Source: UBA6181 sp016934015
Lineage (GTDB): Bacteria; Bacillota_I; Bacilli_A; Acholeplasmatales; Acholeplasmataceae
Direction: 5' to 3'
Length of the DNA: 15,402 nucleotides
Assembly (NCBI GenBank): GCA_036584525.1
Contig: JAZHDG010000082.1
Location: 1-15,402, forward strand
In this document: piece after piece, positions 1 to 7,071 of the stretch
Position numbering within the stretch: position 1 is the first letter of the stretch
Layout: every line of letters begins with the position of its first letter
The notes under the pieces: model-generated
What the model was told of the DNA's origin: nothing
The model's database searches: none
The model's input: the letters and a program-made list of their open reading frames with translations, nothing else
Position numbers and translations under genes: made by a program

Positions 1-2
1 CC

Positions 3-167
3 AAACAAGTAGGACTCAAAGAAATGACTCTTTATATTCCAAAATCAAAATATATTTCATTTATTCGAAGCATCACAGATCATCATATTCCAATTTTTGT
101 TGATCAAAATATTCAATATATCATTGACCCTTATGATATCAAAATTGTTTTATACATTGAAGCATAA
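3..167 (+). CDS. 3' end of an unidentified gene (54 codons, truncated by window edge)
   Basis: An open plus-strand frame enters at the left edge and runs 54 codons to a TAA at 165-167. It is the only plausible plus-strand gene in the window. The visible residues are mixed beta-like and polar (for example KEMTLYIPKSKY and YIIDPYDIKIVLYIEA), with no transmembrane segment and no motif I recognise. It converges on nusG: its stop lies next to and inside the A-tract that forms the U-tract of the nusG terminator on the other strand. In many Firmicutes rplK follows nusG, but that order is not kept here. The frame is open from the edge and ends cleanly, so a real gene is likely, but the function is unknown. 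No start codon can be judged. Confidence 0.6.
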   Translation, partial: KQVGLKEMTLYIPKSKYISFIRSITDHHIPIFVDQNIQYIIDPYDIKIVLYIEA

Positions 168-202
168 AAAAAGAAGTTAAGAACTAAAGTTCCTTAACTT
201 CT
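166..202 (-). terminator. Intrinsic terminator of the rlmB-nusG operon, overlapping the nusG stop
   Basis: Arms at 172-181 and 193-202 are perfectly complementary (10 bp, AGAAGTTAAG / CTTAACTTCT). They are extended by 3 bp (AAC/GTT) past a bulged C192 around the loop TAAA (185-188). On the minus strand the stem runs straight into a U-tract (A166-A172 on the plus strand), so it terminates leftward transcription. The nusG stop codon (184-186) lies inside the hairpin. On the plus strand no U-tract follows, so it should not act well for the convergent gene. Confidence 0.9.
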
Positions 203-723
203 AAGACATCAAATTCTGTTGGTGTGGCACGTCCGAATAAGTCGAGATCAACAATTAATTTTTCTTGATCATTATCAACACTGACCACTTCACCTTTAAG
301 TCCTAACCATGTACCAGCAATAACTTCAACAGTTTTTCCAAGTAAATGATCATAGGTTGGTTTTGTAATAATACCAACTTTAAGTAATATTTGATTAATC
401 TCATCCGGTGCGAGTGGCACTGGTTTGGTTCCACCACCTGATGATCCTAAGAAACCCGTAACTCTTGGTGTATTTCTAACAACGAACCATGATTCATCAG
501 TAACCATCATTTCTACAAAAACATATCCAGGAAAAAGTTGCTTAACTTTTTCTTTTTCTTTTCCGTCTGCTTTTTTCTCAATCACCGTTTCTTCTGGAAC
601 AACGACACGAAAGATATAATCAGACATTCCCATACTTTCAACACGGCGTAAAAGGTCAGTTTTGACGGCATTTTCATACCCTGAATAGGTTTGAATGATA
701 TACCATCTTACAGCTTTACTCAT
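184..723 (-). CDS. nusG: Transcription termination/antitermination factor NusG
   Basis: NusG binds the RNA polymerase clamp and modulates elongation, pausing and termination; in many bacteria it also couples to the ribosome. The 179-residue protein has the expected layout. The NGN domain covers about residues 5-105, with RWYIIQTYSGYE near the start and QLFPGYVFVEM in the middle. A linker follows, then a C-terminal KOW domain (about 125-178, GKTVEVIAGTWLGLKGEVV). Length is normal for the family. The start ATG overlaps the secE TGA by 4 nt (ATGA at 720-723), which implies translational coupling. The stop codon is TAG and sits within the operon terminator hairpin. Gene order rpmG-secE-nusG is the classical bacterial arrangement, but no rplK follows; the neighbour is a convergent gene. 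Confidence 0.97.
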   Translation of the reverse strand: MSKAVRWYIIQTYSGYENAVKTDLLRRVESMGMSDYIFRVVVPEETVIEKKADGKEKEKVKQLFPGYVFVEMMVTDESWFVVRNTPRVTGFLGSSGGGTKPVPLAPDEINQILLKVGIITKPTYDHLLGKTVEVIAGTWLGLKGEVVSVDNDQEKLIVDLDLFGRATPTEFDVLEVKEL

Positions 724-1139
724 ATAATCCCACCAAGTAGACGTAAGATTAAGAAGTTATAAAGCAGAATAAATCCAGTTACGATAAAGATGAAGATTAA
801 CACACGCACTGCATGATCCAAAAATTTAGGAAATGATGGCCATGTGATTTTTTTGAGTTCTGGAATTGCTGGCAAAATAAATGGATAAATAACTAAAATT
901 AATCCAAAGATAGAAATCGCAAAAAGTACCCATGCAAAGATTAAACCATTGTTACCTTGACCTAAAATTGGAAAATTCGGATCAATTTGTAACAACACGT
1001 TTCCACTAATTATCATGAGTGCAAGTGCTGCAGATATAGTTGCTAAGATACCTAATAATAAATTTTCCCATTTATATTCAGTAGTTAATACTTCGAGCAA
1101 CTTACTTTTTTGCTCAACTTGTTTTTGTTTGATTGCCAT
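720..1139 (-). CDS. secE: Preprotein translocase subunit SecE (three-TM form)
   Basis: SecE is the clamp subunit of the SecYEG channel in the cytoplasmic membrane. The signature ELKKITWPS is at residues 94-102, just before the final membrane helix (about 108-135), as in all SecE proteins. Two further hydrophobic segments (about 24-50 and 66-90) precede it, giving 139 residues. This is about twice the single-TM SecE of Bacillus (around 60 residues) and resembles the three-helix layout of E. coli SecE. The start at 1139 is supported by an SD (GGAGG) that overlaps the rpmG stop codon about 6 nt upstream. The gene ends in TGA overlapping the nusG ATG. The first 20 residues are polar and lysine-rich. 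Confidence 0.95.
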   Translation of the reverse strand: MAIKQKQVEQKSKLLEVLTTEYKWENLLLGILATISAALALMIISGNVLLQIDPNFPILGQGNNGLIFAWVLFAISIFGLILVIYPFILPAIPELKKITWPSFPKFLDHAVRVLIFIFIVTGFILLYNFLILRLLGGII

Positions 1140-1149
1140 AAAAAGCCTC

Positions 1150-1299
1150 CTATTTGCTTTCCTTGTGTATGGTATGCTTGTTACAGCGTGGACAGAACTT
1201 TGATACTTCGATTCGTTCTTTCTGTGTCTGTTTATTTTTTGTTGTCGTATAATTACGACTCAAGCATTCGGAACATACTAGAATTATTTTCTCGCGCAT
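1150..1299 (-). CDS. rpmG: 50S ribosomal protein L33
   Basis: This is a small gene of 49 codons, ATG at 1297-1299 and TAG at 1150-1152. The product begins MREKIILVCSECLSRNY and carries two CxxC pairs (C9/C12 and C37/C40), the zinc-ribbon form of L33, a protein of the 50S subunit near the E site. The central KNKQ and the KFCPRCNKHT tail are typical of the family, and length is normal. An SD (AAGGTGG) sits 7 nt before the ATG. The gene lies 10 nt upstream of secE, and rpmG-secE-nusG is a conserved cluster. It has its own strong promoter (1335-1363) downstream of the sigma-factor gene. Confidence 0.96.
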   Translation of the reverse strand: MREKIILVCSECLSRNYTTTKNKQTQKERIEVSKFCPRCNKHTIHKESK

Positions 1300-1305
1300 T
1301 AAAAA

Positions 1306-1320
1306 ACCACCTTCTGTGGT
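1306..1320 (-). promoter_or_regulatory. Small hairpin over the rpmG ribosome-binding site
   Basis: In the predicted rpmG leader the arms ACCAC and GTGGT (5 bp) close a 5-nt loop. The 3' arm includes part of the AAGGTGG SD and is followed by six U residues before the ATG. It could dampen translation initiation. With only 5 bp it is a weak structure and too short for a convincing terminator. Confidence 0.35.
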
Positions 1321-1334
1321 CATTTGCAAGTGTT

Positions 1335-1363
1335 ATTTTAACACTATTAAATGACTTAGTCAA
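1335..1363 (-). promoter_or_regulatory. Sigma-A-type promoter for rpmG-secE-nusG
   Basis: On the minus strand a TTGACT -35 box (1358-1363) and a TAAAAT -10 box (1335-1340) are separated by exactly 17 nt. It lies between the stop of the sigma-factor gene (1376) and the rpmG start (1299), giving a leader of roughly 30 nt. It lets the L33/SecE/NusG genes be transcribed independently of rlmB and the sigma factor. Confidence 0.8.
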
Positions 1364-1375
1364 CTATCCAATTCA

Positions 1376-1885
1376 TTATAACATGATTTTATATTTTTCT
1401 CGGATTCGAAATATTGTGTTGTAAATCATTTTATGCCCATATCCGAAGTCTTTTGAAATCTGTTTTATAGGCCTTTCTTCTAGAAAATATGCGTTAAATA
1501 CATTTTTTTCTAGCTGAGAGGTGAAATTTGGTGTGTCAATAGATTCTTCAATGTAAACTGCTCCATGACAAAAATCGGGTTTTTCAAAAATATCATAGTC
1601 AGGTATTTTTTTCTTTAATTGATAAAAATGCCGTTTTAATATTAATTCAAAATATCGAGTAAATGTTTTATTTCGATGTGAATCAAAGGTTAAAATTGCT
1701 TTTTGAAGCATGCATAACCCTTCTTGATGAAAATCATCGTGTTCTCTTTTGGAAATATTTAATAAATGAACTTGTTTCCAAATAAATCGCTTGTATTTTT
1801 TATAAATATATTCTAAAGCAATGTCATCATGTTCTGAATGGATGAGATAAATCAATTCATAATCATTCATGACGAATATCATCAT
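1376..1885 (-). CDS. RNA polymerase sigma factor, SigH-like position (region 2 and region 4)
   Basis: The 169-residue protein has the two-domain layout of a small sigma-70 family factor. Region 2 spans about residues 7-91 (ALEYIYKKYKRFIWKQV, then DDFHQEGLCMLQKAILTFD for core binding and -10 contact). After a linker, region 4 spans about 124-166 with a helix-turn-helix (IKQISKDFGYGHKMIYNTIF). It would direct RNA polymerase to a set of alternative promoters. It sits between rlmB and rpmG, the place of sigH in Bacillus (rlmB-yacP-sigH-rpmG). By position and size I infer a SigH/SigI-type ancestor, but the residues are diverged and the regulon is unknown. The start ATG overlaps the rlmB TGA (ATGA at 1882-1885). 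Only a weak SD (AAAAG) precedes it, so it probably depends on coupling; an ATG six codons in (1870) is an alternative. Confidence 0.82.
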   Translation of the reverse strand: MMIFVMNDYELIYLIHSEHDDIALEYIYKKYKRFIWKQVHLLNISKREHDDFHQEGLCMLQKAILTFDSHRNKTFTRYFELILKRHFYQLKKKIPDYDIFEKPDFCHGAVYIEESIDTPNFTSQLEKNVFNAYFLEERPIKQISKDFGYGHKMIYNTIFRIREKYKIML

Positions 1886-2580
1886 CTTTTAAGCGTTTGA
1901 TACATCATAAGCGCAGCTGCAACACTCACATTTAAAGAGTTAATCTTACCAAACATCGGTATTTTTACAAGCAAATCACAATTGCGTTTGACTAAAGGTC
2001 TAATACCTTCGCCTTCGTTTCCTAGCACAATAGCAAGAGATTCATCTTGAGGTATTTGATCATAATATACATCTGATTGTCCATCAGTTCCTACGACTAG
2101 GATGCGATGGTCTTTTAATGTTTGAATGGCTTGATTGATGTTTGATACCAAAATGACTGGAACATGCTCAATCGCACCTACAGAAACTTTAGCTACGGTT
2201 TGATTAAGCTGAACTTGACCACGCTTGCTCATAATAATGCCATCAATATTTACTGCTTCAGCAGTTCGCATGATTGCGCCTAAATTATGGGGGTCCTCAA
2301 TACCATCTAAGATTATAAATCTTTGATTTTTAGATGGATCAATTTTGTCAAGTAACTCAAAAGTTTCATATGGTTTTACGTCAGCAACCACTCCTTGGTG
2401 TAATCCATTTTCAGAAAGTTCATTAAGTTTTCCTTTAGATGCTTTTTCATAGGTTTGCTTTTTATCTTGTAAAAACACTAAAAAATGATGATCAGAAAAT
2501 TTTTCATCAATCCACAGCTTATAAATTGGTCGATTTGAAAAAATCGCTTCTTTAATCACATTTTTCCCATAAATAATCAT
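1882..2580 (-). CDS. rlmB: 23S rRNA (guanosine-2'-O-)-methyltransferase RlmB (TrmH/SpoU family)
   Basis: This is a SPOUT-fold methyltransferase, expected to use S-adenosylmethionine to 2'-O-methylate a guanosine in domain V of 23S rRNA. The 232 residues show the substrate-binding N-terminal domain (about 1-75). The catalytic domain carries the three family motifs: LDGIEDPHNLGAIMRTAEA (91-109, with N99 and catalytic R105), VLGNEGEGI (185-193) and IPMFGKINSLNVSVAAA (207-223), which form the trefoil knot. Length fits the family. A good SD (GGAGGG) lies about 7 nt before the ATG. The gene follows the ATPase terminator and overlaps the sigma-factor gene by 4 nt. In Bacillus it lies directly after mrnC; here the P-type ATPase separates them. 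Confidence 0.93.
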   Translation of the reverse strand: MIIYGKNVIKEAIFSNRPIYKLWIDEKFSDHHFLVFLQDKKQTYEKASKGKLNELSENGLHQGVVADVKPYETFELLDKIDPSKNQRFIILDGIEDPHNLGAIMRTAEAVNIDGIIMSKRGQVQLNQTVAKVSVGAIEHVPVILVSNINQAIQTLKDHRILVVGTDGQSDVYYDQIPQDESLAIVLGNEGEGIRPLVKRNCDLLVKIPMFGKINSLNVSVAAALMMYQTLKR

Positions 2581-2614
2581 GATTTATCCCTCCACCATCA
2601 TCCTATCTAATTTG

Positions 2615-2643
2615 ATAAAATTAATGGATTTATATTTTGAAAA
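2615..2643 (-). promoter_or_regulatory. Weak candidate promoter for rlmB-sigma factor
   Basis: A promoter is expected here because a terminator closes the upstream gene. The best match I find is TTTTCA (2638-2643), a 17-nt spacer, then TTTTAT (2615-2620), both poor matches to consensus. The stretch is so AT-rich that chance matches are likely. It might instead be read by an alternative sigma factor, or rlmB might depend on read-through. Confidence 0.25.
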
Positions 2644-2651
2644 AAAGATTT

Positions 2652-2676
2652 AAAAAAGAGGGCGTTAATCGCCCTC
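2652..2676 (-). terminator. Intrinsic terminator after the P-type ATPase gene
   Basis: A perfect 7-bp GC-rich stem (GAGGGCG / CGCCCTC, arms 2670-2676 and 2658-2664) closes a 5-nt loop. Six U residues follow on the minus strand, then a second U-rich run. It starts 9 nt after the ATPase stop codon and closes the cysS-mrnC-ATPase unit. Confidence 0.93.
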
Positions 2677-2685
2677 ATTCTTGCT

Positions 2686-5367
2686 TTATTGCATGTCTGC
2701 GAGTTTATTAAGGATAAGTTTGATAAAGCCTTTAATCCATCCGTAAAGATTCGATAGCACATACATGAGTGGGAATGTTGCTTGCGCTAATACAATCAAC
2801 AATAAAATCTGAGCAAGTGTTAATGGTTCAACAGTATAGAAGTCTTGGTGATAGAATGGTGAAAAACTAAAGAAATGCGGAATAAAGATAATTGCTAATA
2901 CAAATGCTGAAACCATAAAGAAGAATAGTGTTCGACGCATTTTATTAAATGGTGTTGAAACTCTATACAATACAGTTAAGGAAACAACAGTTGCTGAAAT
3001 AACAATGAGTGTTGATGTTACAGTTTGTGACATCGTTAAAGTGTCTTCAAATGCAAAGATAATGACACTGTTAATCAAAACAATCAGCGCTCCGGGTAAT
3101 GCAGCTTTTAAGATGTTCCATAAGAATTTACCTTTAACAAGTTTATTATTTGGTTCAAGAGCTAATAAGAATGATGGAATACCAATCACCAAATAATCAA
3201 TTAACACCAGTTGACTTGGACTAATTGGATAAACACCTTTTCGAATGATTGCAACAATAGCTAATAAAAATGAAAAGATGGTTTTCGTTAAAAACAATGT
3301 CGAGACACGTTGAATATTATTGATGACTCGTCTGCCTTCACTTACGACTTTAGGCATTGATGAGAAATTAGAATCTAATAAAACTAAATGCGATACGTTA
3401 CGTGCAGCTTCACTACCTGAAGCCATCGCAATGGACGTATCCGCTTCTTTTAATGCAAGGATGTCATTGACACCATCACCAGTCATCGCAACCGTTCTAC
3501 CGTTATTCTTTAAAGACTCAATCAATAGTTTCTTTTGTTGAGGAGAGACTCGACCAAACACAGTATAGCGTGATGCGGCTCTTACAATTTCTTTATCATG
3601 CATGCCTTCAAGGCTAATATATTTATCTGCATTTTCTACGCCCGCGCGTTGAGAAATACGTGATACAGTTTGTGCATTATCACCAGAAATAACTTTTAAA
3701 TCAACATTATGTGATTTAAAATATTCAATCGTTTCAATGGCGTCTGGTCGGATTGTATCTTCGATCATAATAAGTGCGAGCGGTGTCACTTTTCCTTTAA
3801 TTTGATTGTCGACAATTGACTCATCGGTCACACCTAAAGCAATCACACGATATCCATCGCTTGATTGTTTGTCCACTTCATGAGCAATTTCACCAAAATT
3901 TTCTCGTATAACAAATTCAGGTGCGCCTAATACAAATGTGCCATACTTATCAAATTGAACTGCACTATATTTACGACTACTTGAAAATGGAATTAAATTT
4001 TTATGACGAATGCGTTTAGCAGTTCCAAAACGTTCAGCTAAAGCGTTAGATGTTAAGTTTGAATCATTTTGTGCATTAATCATCGCAGATATAATATTTT
4101 TTAAACTTAACCCAGTATCGTTTTTATACTCAATGATCGATTTAACTGTCATGGTACCATCTGTAATAGTCCCGGTTTTATCCAAACATAAAGTATCAAC
4201 TCTTGCGAGCATTTCAATACAATATAATTCTTGTACTAATGTGTTATTTTGTGAAAGTCTAATTACTCCGACAGCAAGTGCCATTGATGTTAGTAAGAAC
4301 AATCCTGATGGAATCATACCAATCATCGCACCCGTTGTTTTTTCAACGATATTTGCATATTCAGGACTAAATAGACGATCAGCAATTGACATGGCTGGAT
4401 CGAAATTCGTACCAACCCACATCAGATAGAAAAGGGTTGCTGCCATCGGAACAATGAGTGCCCCAACAATACGAATAATAATCTTTAGTGAACCTAGTAA
4501 TTCAGATTCAGGTTTTTTATATTTTTTAGCTTGATTTGTTAGTTTTTGGATATAAATATCTTTACCAACAGCGGTTACTTGTGCATTACAACTTCCTGAA
4601 ACTACATAAGATCCTGAATATAATGTGTCCCCTTTGCGTTTGATAATCGCATCCGATTCACCTGTTAATAATGATTCGTTAACTTCAATGGTTCCGTCGC
4701 GTACAACCGCATCTGCTGGAATTTGCTTACCAGAATTTAGATATAAAATTTCATCTATGACAACATCATATACTGCAATTTCATATTCTTCACCATCACG
4801 TATTACTAATGCGGTTGGTGCAGATAATAAAGAAAGCTTATCAATCATCTTCTTAGCGCGATACTCTTGAATAATACCAATGGTAATATTTGCTGTTATC
4901 ACACCCATGAATAATAAATTAGTAAAAGAAGCACCAACTGAAATCAGCCATGCTGCAATCCCAAAATTTAAGAAGTTGAAAAATGTAAAAATATTTGATG
5001 TAACAATGGTTGAAAGACTCTTTGTACTTCCTGTTTCGGTCTTATTTGCAAGACCCGCCATATGGCGTAATTCAACTTCTTCGGTTGTTAATCCCTTAAT
5101 AACCTCAGGATTATATCTTTCAACAACAATATCTTCTTTCGTACGAATCGTATCTTTCACATCAAGTGAAGCTTTCGGATCTTCACTTAAAGGGACGTTC
5201 AACCCCAAAGGATCGCCGTTCATTTCGACGAGTTCTTCTTTAATAATGGTCTTTGGACCCTTTTGACGTTTGGTTTTAAGAATTCCATTGGATGTTTCAT
5301 CTTGCATGAGTTCATTTAAATCTTTTTGATCAGAGTTTGTGATTGTCTTTTTCACTGTTTTCTCCAT
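2686..5367 (-). CDS. Cation-transporting P-type ATPase, CtpE-like
   Basis: This membrane pump couples ATP hydrolysis to cation transport. The 893 residues contain the full P-type core. LLTGES (233-238) lies in the actuator domain; the M4 motif IPSGL is at 352-356; the phosphorylation site is DKTGT with Asp396. The nucleotide domain has FSSSRKYSA and GAPE (461-484), and SGDN (561) and TGDGVND (629-635) form the hinge. About ten hydrophobic segments are present. The sequence around M4 and the phosphorylation site (LVQELYCIEMLARVDTLCLDKTGT) resembles the mycobacterial CtpE / streptococcal MgtA-type group, linked to Ca2+ or Mn2+, but the ion cannot be read here. An unusual charged N-terminal extension of about 90 residues precedes the usual GLTTEEVELR start. 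The start has a strong SD (AAAGGAG, 6 nt spacing) and overlaps the end of mrnC by 38 nt. All catalytic residues are intact. Confidence 0.93.
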   Translation of the reverse strand: MEKTVKKTITNSDQKDLNELMQDETSNGILKTKRQKGPKTIIKEELVEMNGDPLGLNVPLSEDPKASLDVKDTIRTKEDIVVERYNPEVIKGLTTEEVELRHMAGLANKTETGSTKSLSTIVTSNIFTFFNFLNFGIAAWLISVGASFTNLLFMGVITANITIGIIQEYRAKKMIDKLSLLSAPTALVIRDGEEYEIAVYDVVIDEILYLNSGKQIPADAVVRDGTIEVNESLLTGESDAIIKRKGDTLYSGSYVVSGSCNAQVTAVGKDIYIQKLTNQAKKYKKPESELLGSLKIIIRIVGALIVPMAATLFYLMWVGTNFDPAMSIADRLFSPEYANIVEKTTGAMIGMIPSGLFLLTSMALAVGVIRLSQNNTLVQELYCIEMLARVDTLCLDKTGTITDGTMTVKSIIEYKNDTGLSLKNIISAMINAQNDSNLTSNALAERFGTAKRIRHKNLIPFSSSRKYSAVQFDKYGTFVLGAPEFVIRENFGEIAHEVDKQSSDGYRVIALGVTDESIVDNQIKGKVTPLALIMIEDTIRPDAIETIEYFKSHNVDLKVISGDNAQTVSRISQRAGVENADKYISLEGMHDKEIVRAASRYTVFGRVSPQQKKLLIESLKNNGRTVAMTGDGVNDILALKEADTSIAMASGSEAARNVSHLVLLDSNFSSMPKVVSEGRRVINNIQRVSTLFLTKTIFSFLLAIVAIIRKGVYPISPSQLVLIDYLVIGIPSFLLALEPNNKLVKGKFLWNILKAALPGALIVLINSVIIFAFEDTLTMSQTVTSTLIVISATVVSLTVLYRVSTPFNKMRRTLFFFMVSAFVLAIIFIPHFFSFSPFYHQDFYTVEPLTLAQILLLIVLAQATFPLMYVLSNLYGWIKGFIKLILNKLADMQ

Positions 5368-5740
5368 GGAAATCTCCTTTCTCTACAAATTCAATCGCTT
5401 GATGAATGACTTCATCACAACGCATTTTATTTCTAATATATAAACCACCAATCATACTTTCAAAACCTGTAGCCATATGATAAGTTTGAGCATCAACATT
5501 TCTTCTACCTGGACCGCTTGTATTTCTACCTCTTTTATAATCGTCTAATTCATCTTCAAACAAAATATTACGATGTAAAAAGTACTCCATGATTTTTCTT
5601 TGAGCAACCGATGAAGTAAATTTAATCGCTTTTTTATGTAACTCATCAACTTTTGTAAGCTTAACTTCATGGGTTAAATAAAGTCTTACCATGAATTCAA
5701 AATAACTATCCCCAATGTAAGCGAGGGTTAAACCATTCAT
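5330..5740 (-). CDS. mrnC: Mini-ribonuclease III (Mini-III)
   Basis: Mini-III is a dimeric RNase III-type enzyme without a dsRNA-binding domain; in Bacillus it trims 23S rRNA ends. The 136 residues are close to the usual 130-145. The catalytic motif LAYIGDSYFE carries Asp11 (residues 6-15). KRGRN is at 69-73, and ATGFESMIGGLYI (90-102) carries the second acidic site, Glu94. Its ATG overlaps the last base of the cysS TAA (TAATG), so the two are probably translationally coupled, as in the conserved cysS-mrnC pair. The last 12 or so codons (tail ENSEKDNHKL) are read in another frame as the start of the ATPase gene. That tail is polar and lies beyond the conserved fold. Confidence 0.93.
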   Translation of the reverse strand: MNGLTLAYIGDSYFEFMVRLYLTHEVKLTKVDELHKKAIKFTSSVAQRKIMEYFLHRNILFEDELDDYKRGRNTSGPGRRNVDAQTYHMATGFESMIGGLYIRNKMRCDEVIHQAIEFVEKGDFHGENSEKDNHKL

Positions 5741-7053
5741 TAAATCAATCCCTCATCAAGTAGCATTTTTCTAAGTTCATCAGCTTTTTGATAATCTTTA
5801 TCTAATCTTGCTTGTTCCCATTTGCGATATGTATTTAACGCATCATCAGAAATGTGAAACTCCGGCATAACGCCTAAAATATGAAGAATTACAGATAAGG
5901 TTTCATAAATATTTGTTTTAATTAATTCATCTTTTTCTTTATTCAATTGTTTGATTAAATCTTGAATAATCGTCATCACATTTGGTGTATTAAAGTCATC
6001 TTCCATCAATTTATGAAATTGAATAAGAATATCATCTAAAGGTTTCCCACGAGATACCCCATTTAATTTCATGGTTAAAAAGACTTTTTTAAGACTCCGT
6101 TCTATTTTATCATATTCTTTCACAAATTGCTGCATGAGATCATCGCTATAATTTATCGGTTGCCGGTAATGATGACTGACCATCAATAAGCGAAAAGCAA
6201 GTGGGTCAACTGACTTAACTAAGTCTTTAACAAACGTCATGTTTCCCAAAGATTTACTCATTTTTTCTTGATTGACATCAAGTCTACCGACATGCATCCA
6301 ATATCGTGCTAAGTGGTGATTGCTATGAGCAACCGTTTGTGCCATCTCATTTTCATGATGTGGAAATTTCAAATCAGATCCACCACCGTGAATGTCGATT
6401 TCTTCTTTAAATATAATATGATTCATGACCGCACACTCAGTATGCCATCCTGGTCTTCCTTTTCCCCATGGGCTATCGAACGAAAGTCCATCCGTCGTAT
6501 TTTTCCATACACTAAAATCTCTTGGATCTTCTTTATCTTGATCCAATGTGATTCGAACACCTTCATTGAGTTCATCAATGTTTTGTTTGGATAAAATACC
6601 GTAATCTGAAACATTTCGAACTCTAAAATAAACACCTGAATCTTTGGCGTAAGCATCACCATTTTGAATAAGTTCGTCAATGTAATGGATCATATCTGAT
6701 ACATATTCAGTCGCTTTAGGCATTAAGTTAGGTAATTGAGAACCTACTTTTTTTGACATGTCAAAATAATGATCTGTGTAAATTTGTGTGAGTTCAAGTT
6801 CACTCATCTTTAATTCTTTTGCTTTATCAATAATTTTATCGTCAACATCTGTGATGTTTGATACATAATTTACTGTGTAACCAATATGCGTTAAATATCT
6901 TTTTAAAACATCAAAAAAGATAATGGGACGAGCATTACCTAAATGAATATCACCATATACGGTAGGACCGCATACATACATATTGATGTGATTTGGATGG
7001 ATAGATTTAAAAACTTCTTTTTGTTGTGTTAGTGTATTATAAATTTTTAACAT
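5740..7053 (-). CDS. cysS: Cysteine--tRNA ligase
   Basis: CysRS is a class I synthetase that charges tRNA-Cys in the cytoplasm. The 437 residues show CGPTVYGDIHLGNARP (28-43, HIGH-like HLGN), the second zinc site GWHTECAVMN (C207), FPHHENEMAQT (H232, E236) and the KMSKS loop at 264-268. The four presumed zinc ligands C28, C207, H232 and E236 match the spacing known in the E. coli enzyme. A helical anticodon-binding region follows. It is slightly short (bacterial forms are mostly 460-470), with trimming in the C-terminal region. An SD (GAGG) lies 6 nt before the ATG, and a TATAAT-type promoter lies just upstream. No T-box leader is present, unlike cysES in Bacillus. mrnC follows with a 1-nt overlap. 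Confidence 0.97.
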   Translation of the reverse strand: MLKIYNTLTQQKEVFKSIHPNHINMYVCGPTVYGDIHLGNARPIIFFDVLKRYLTHIGYTVNYVSNITDVDDKIIDKAKELKMSELELTQIYTDHYFDMSKKVGSQLPNLMPKATEYVSDMIHYIDELIQNGDAYAKDSGVYFRVRNVSDYGILSKQNIDELNEGVRITLDQDKEDPRDFSVWKNTTDGLSFDSPWGKGRPGWHTECAVMNHIIFKEEIDIHGGGSDLKFPHHENEMAQTVAHSNHHLARYWMHVGRLDVNQEKMSKSLGNMTFVKDLVKSVDPLAFRLLMVSHHYRQPINYSDDLMQQFVKEYDKIERSLKKVFLTMKLNGVSRGKPLDDILIQFHKLMEDDFNTPNVMTIIQDLIKQLNKEKDELIKTNIYETLSVILHILGVMPEFHISDDALNTYRKWEQARLDKDYQKADELRKMLLDEGLI

Positions 7054-7071
7054 ATGCTACCTCTTTGTTAT

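Noticed and set aside
425..619. Plus-strand open frame opposite nusG
   Set aside because: Antisense shadow of nusG with no SD and no recognisable product.
1015..1424. Plus-strand open frames opposite secE, rpmG and the rpmG promoter
   Set aside because: They run antisense across L33 and a consensus promoter; residue content is not protein-like.
3005..5266. Several plus-strand frames of 63-139 codons opposite the P-type ATPase gene
   Set aside because: All are mirror frames of a strongly conserved coding gene.
6313..6680. Plus-strand and alternative minus-strand frames inside cysS
   Set aside because: They overlap conserved CysRS motifs in other frames and lack an SD.
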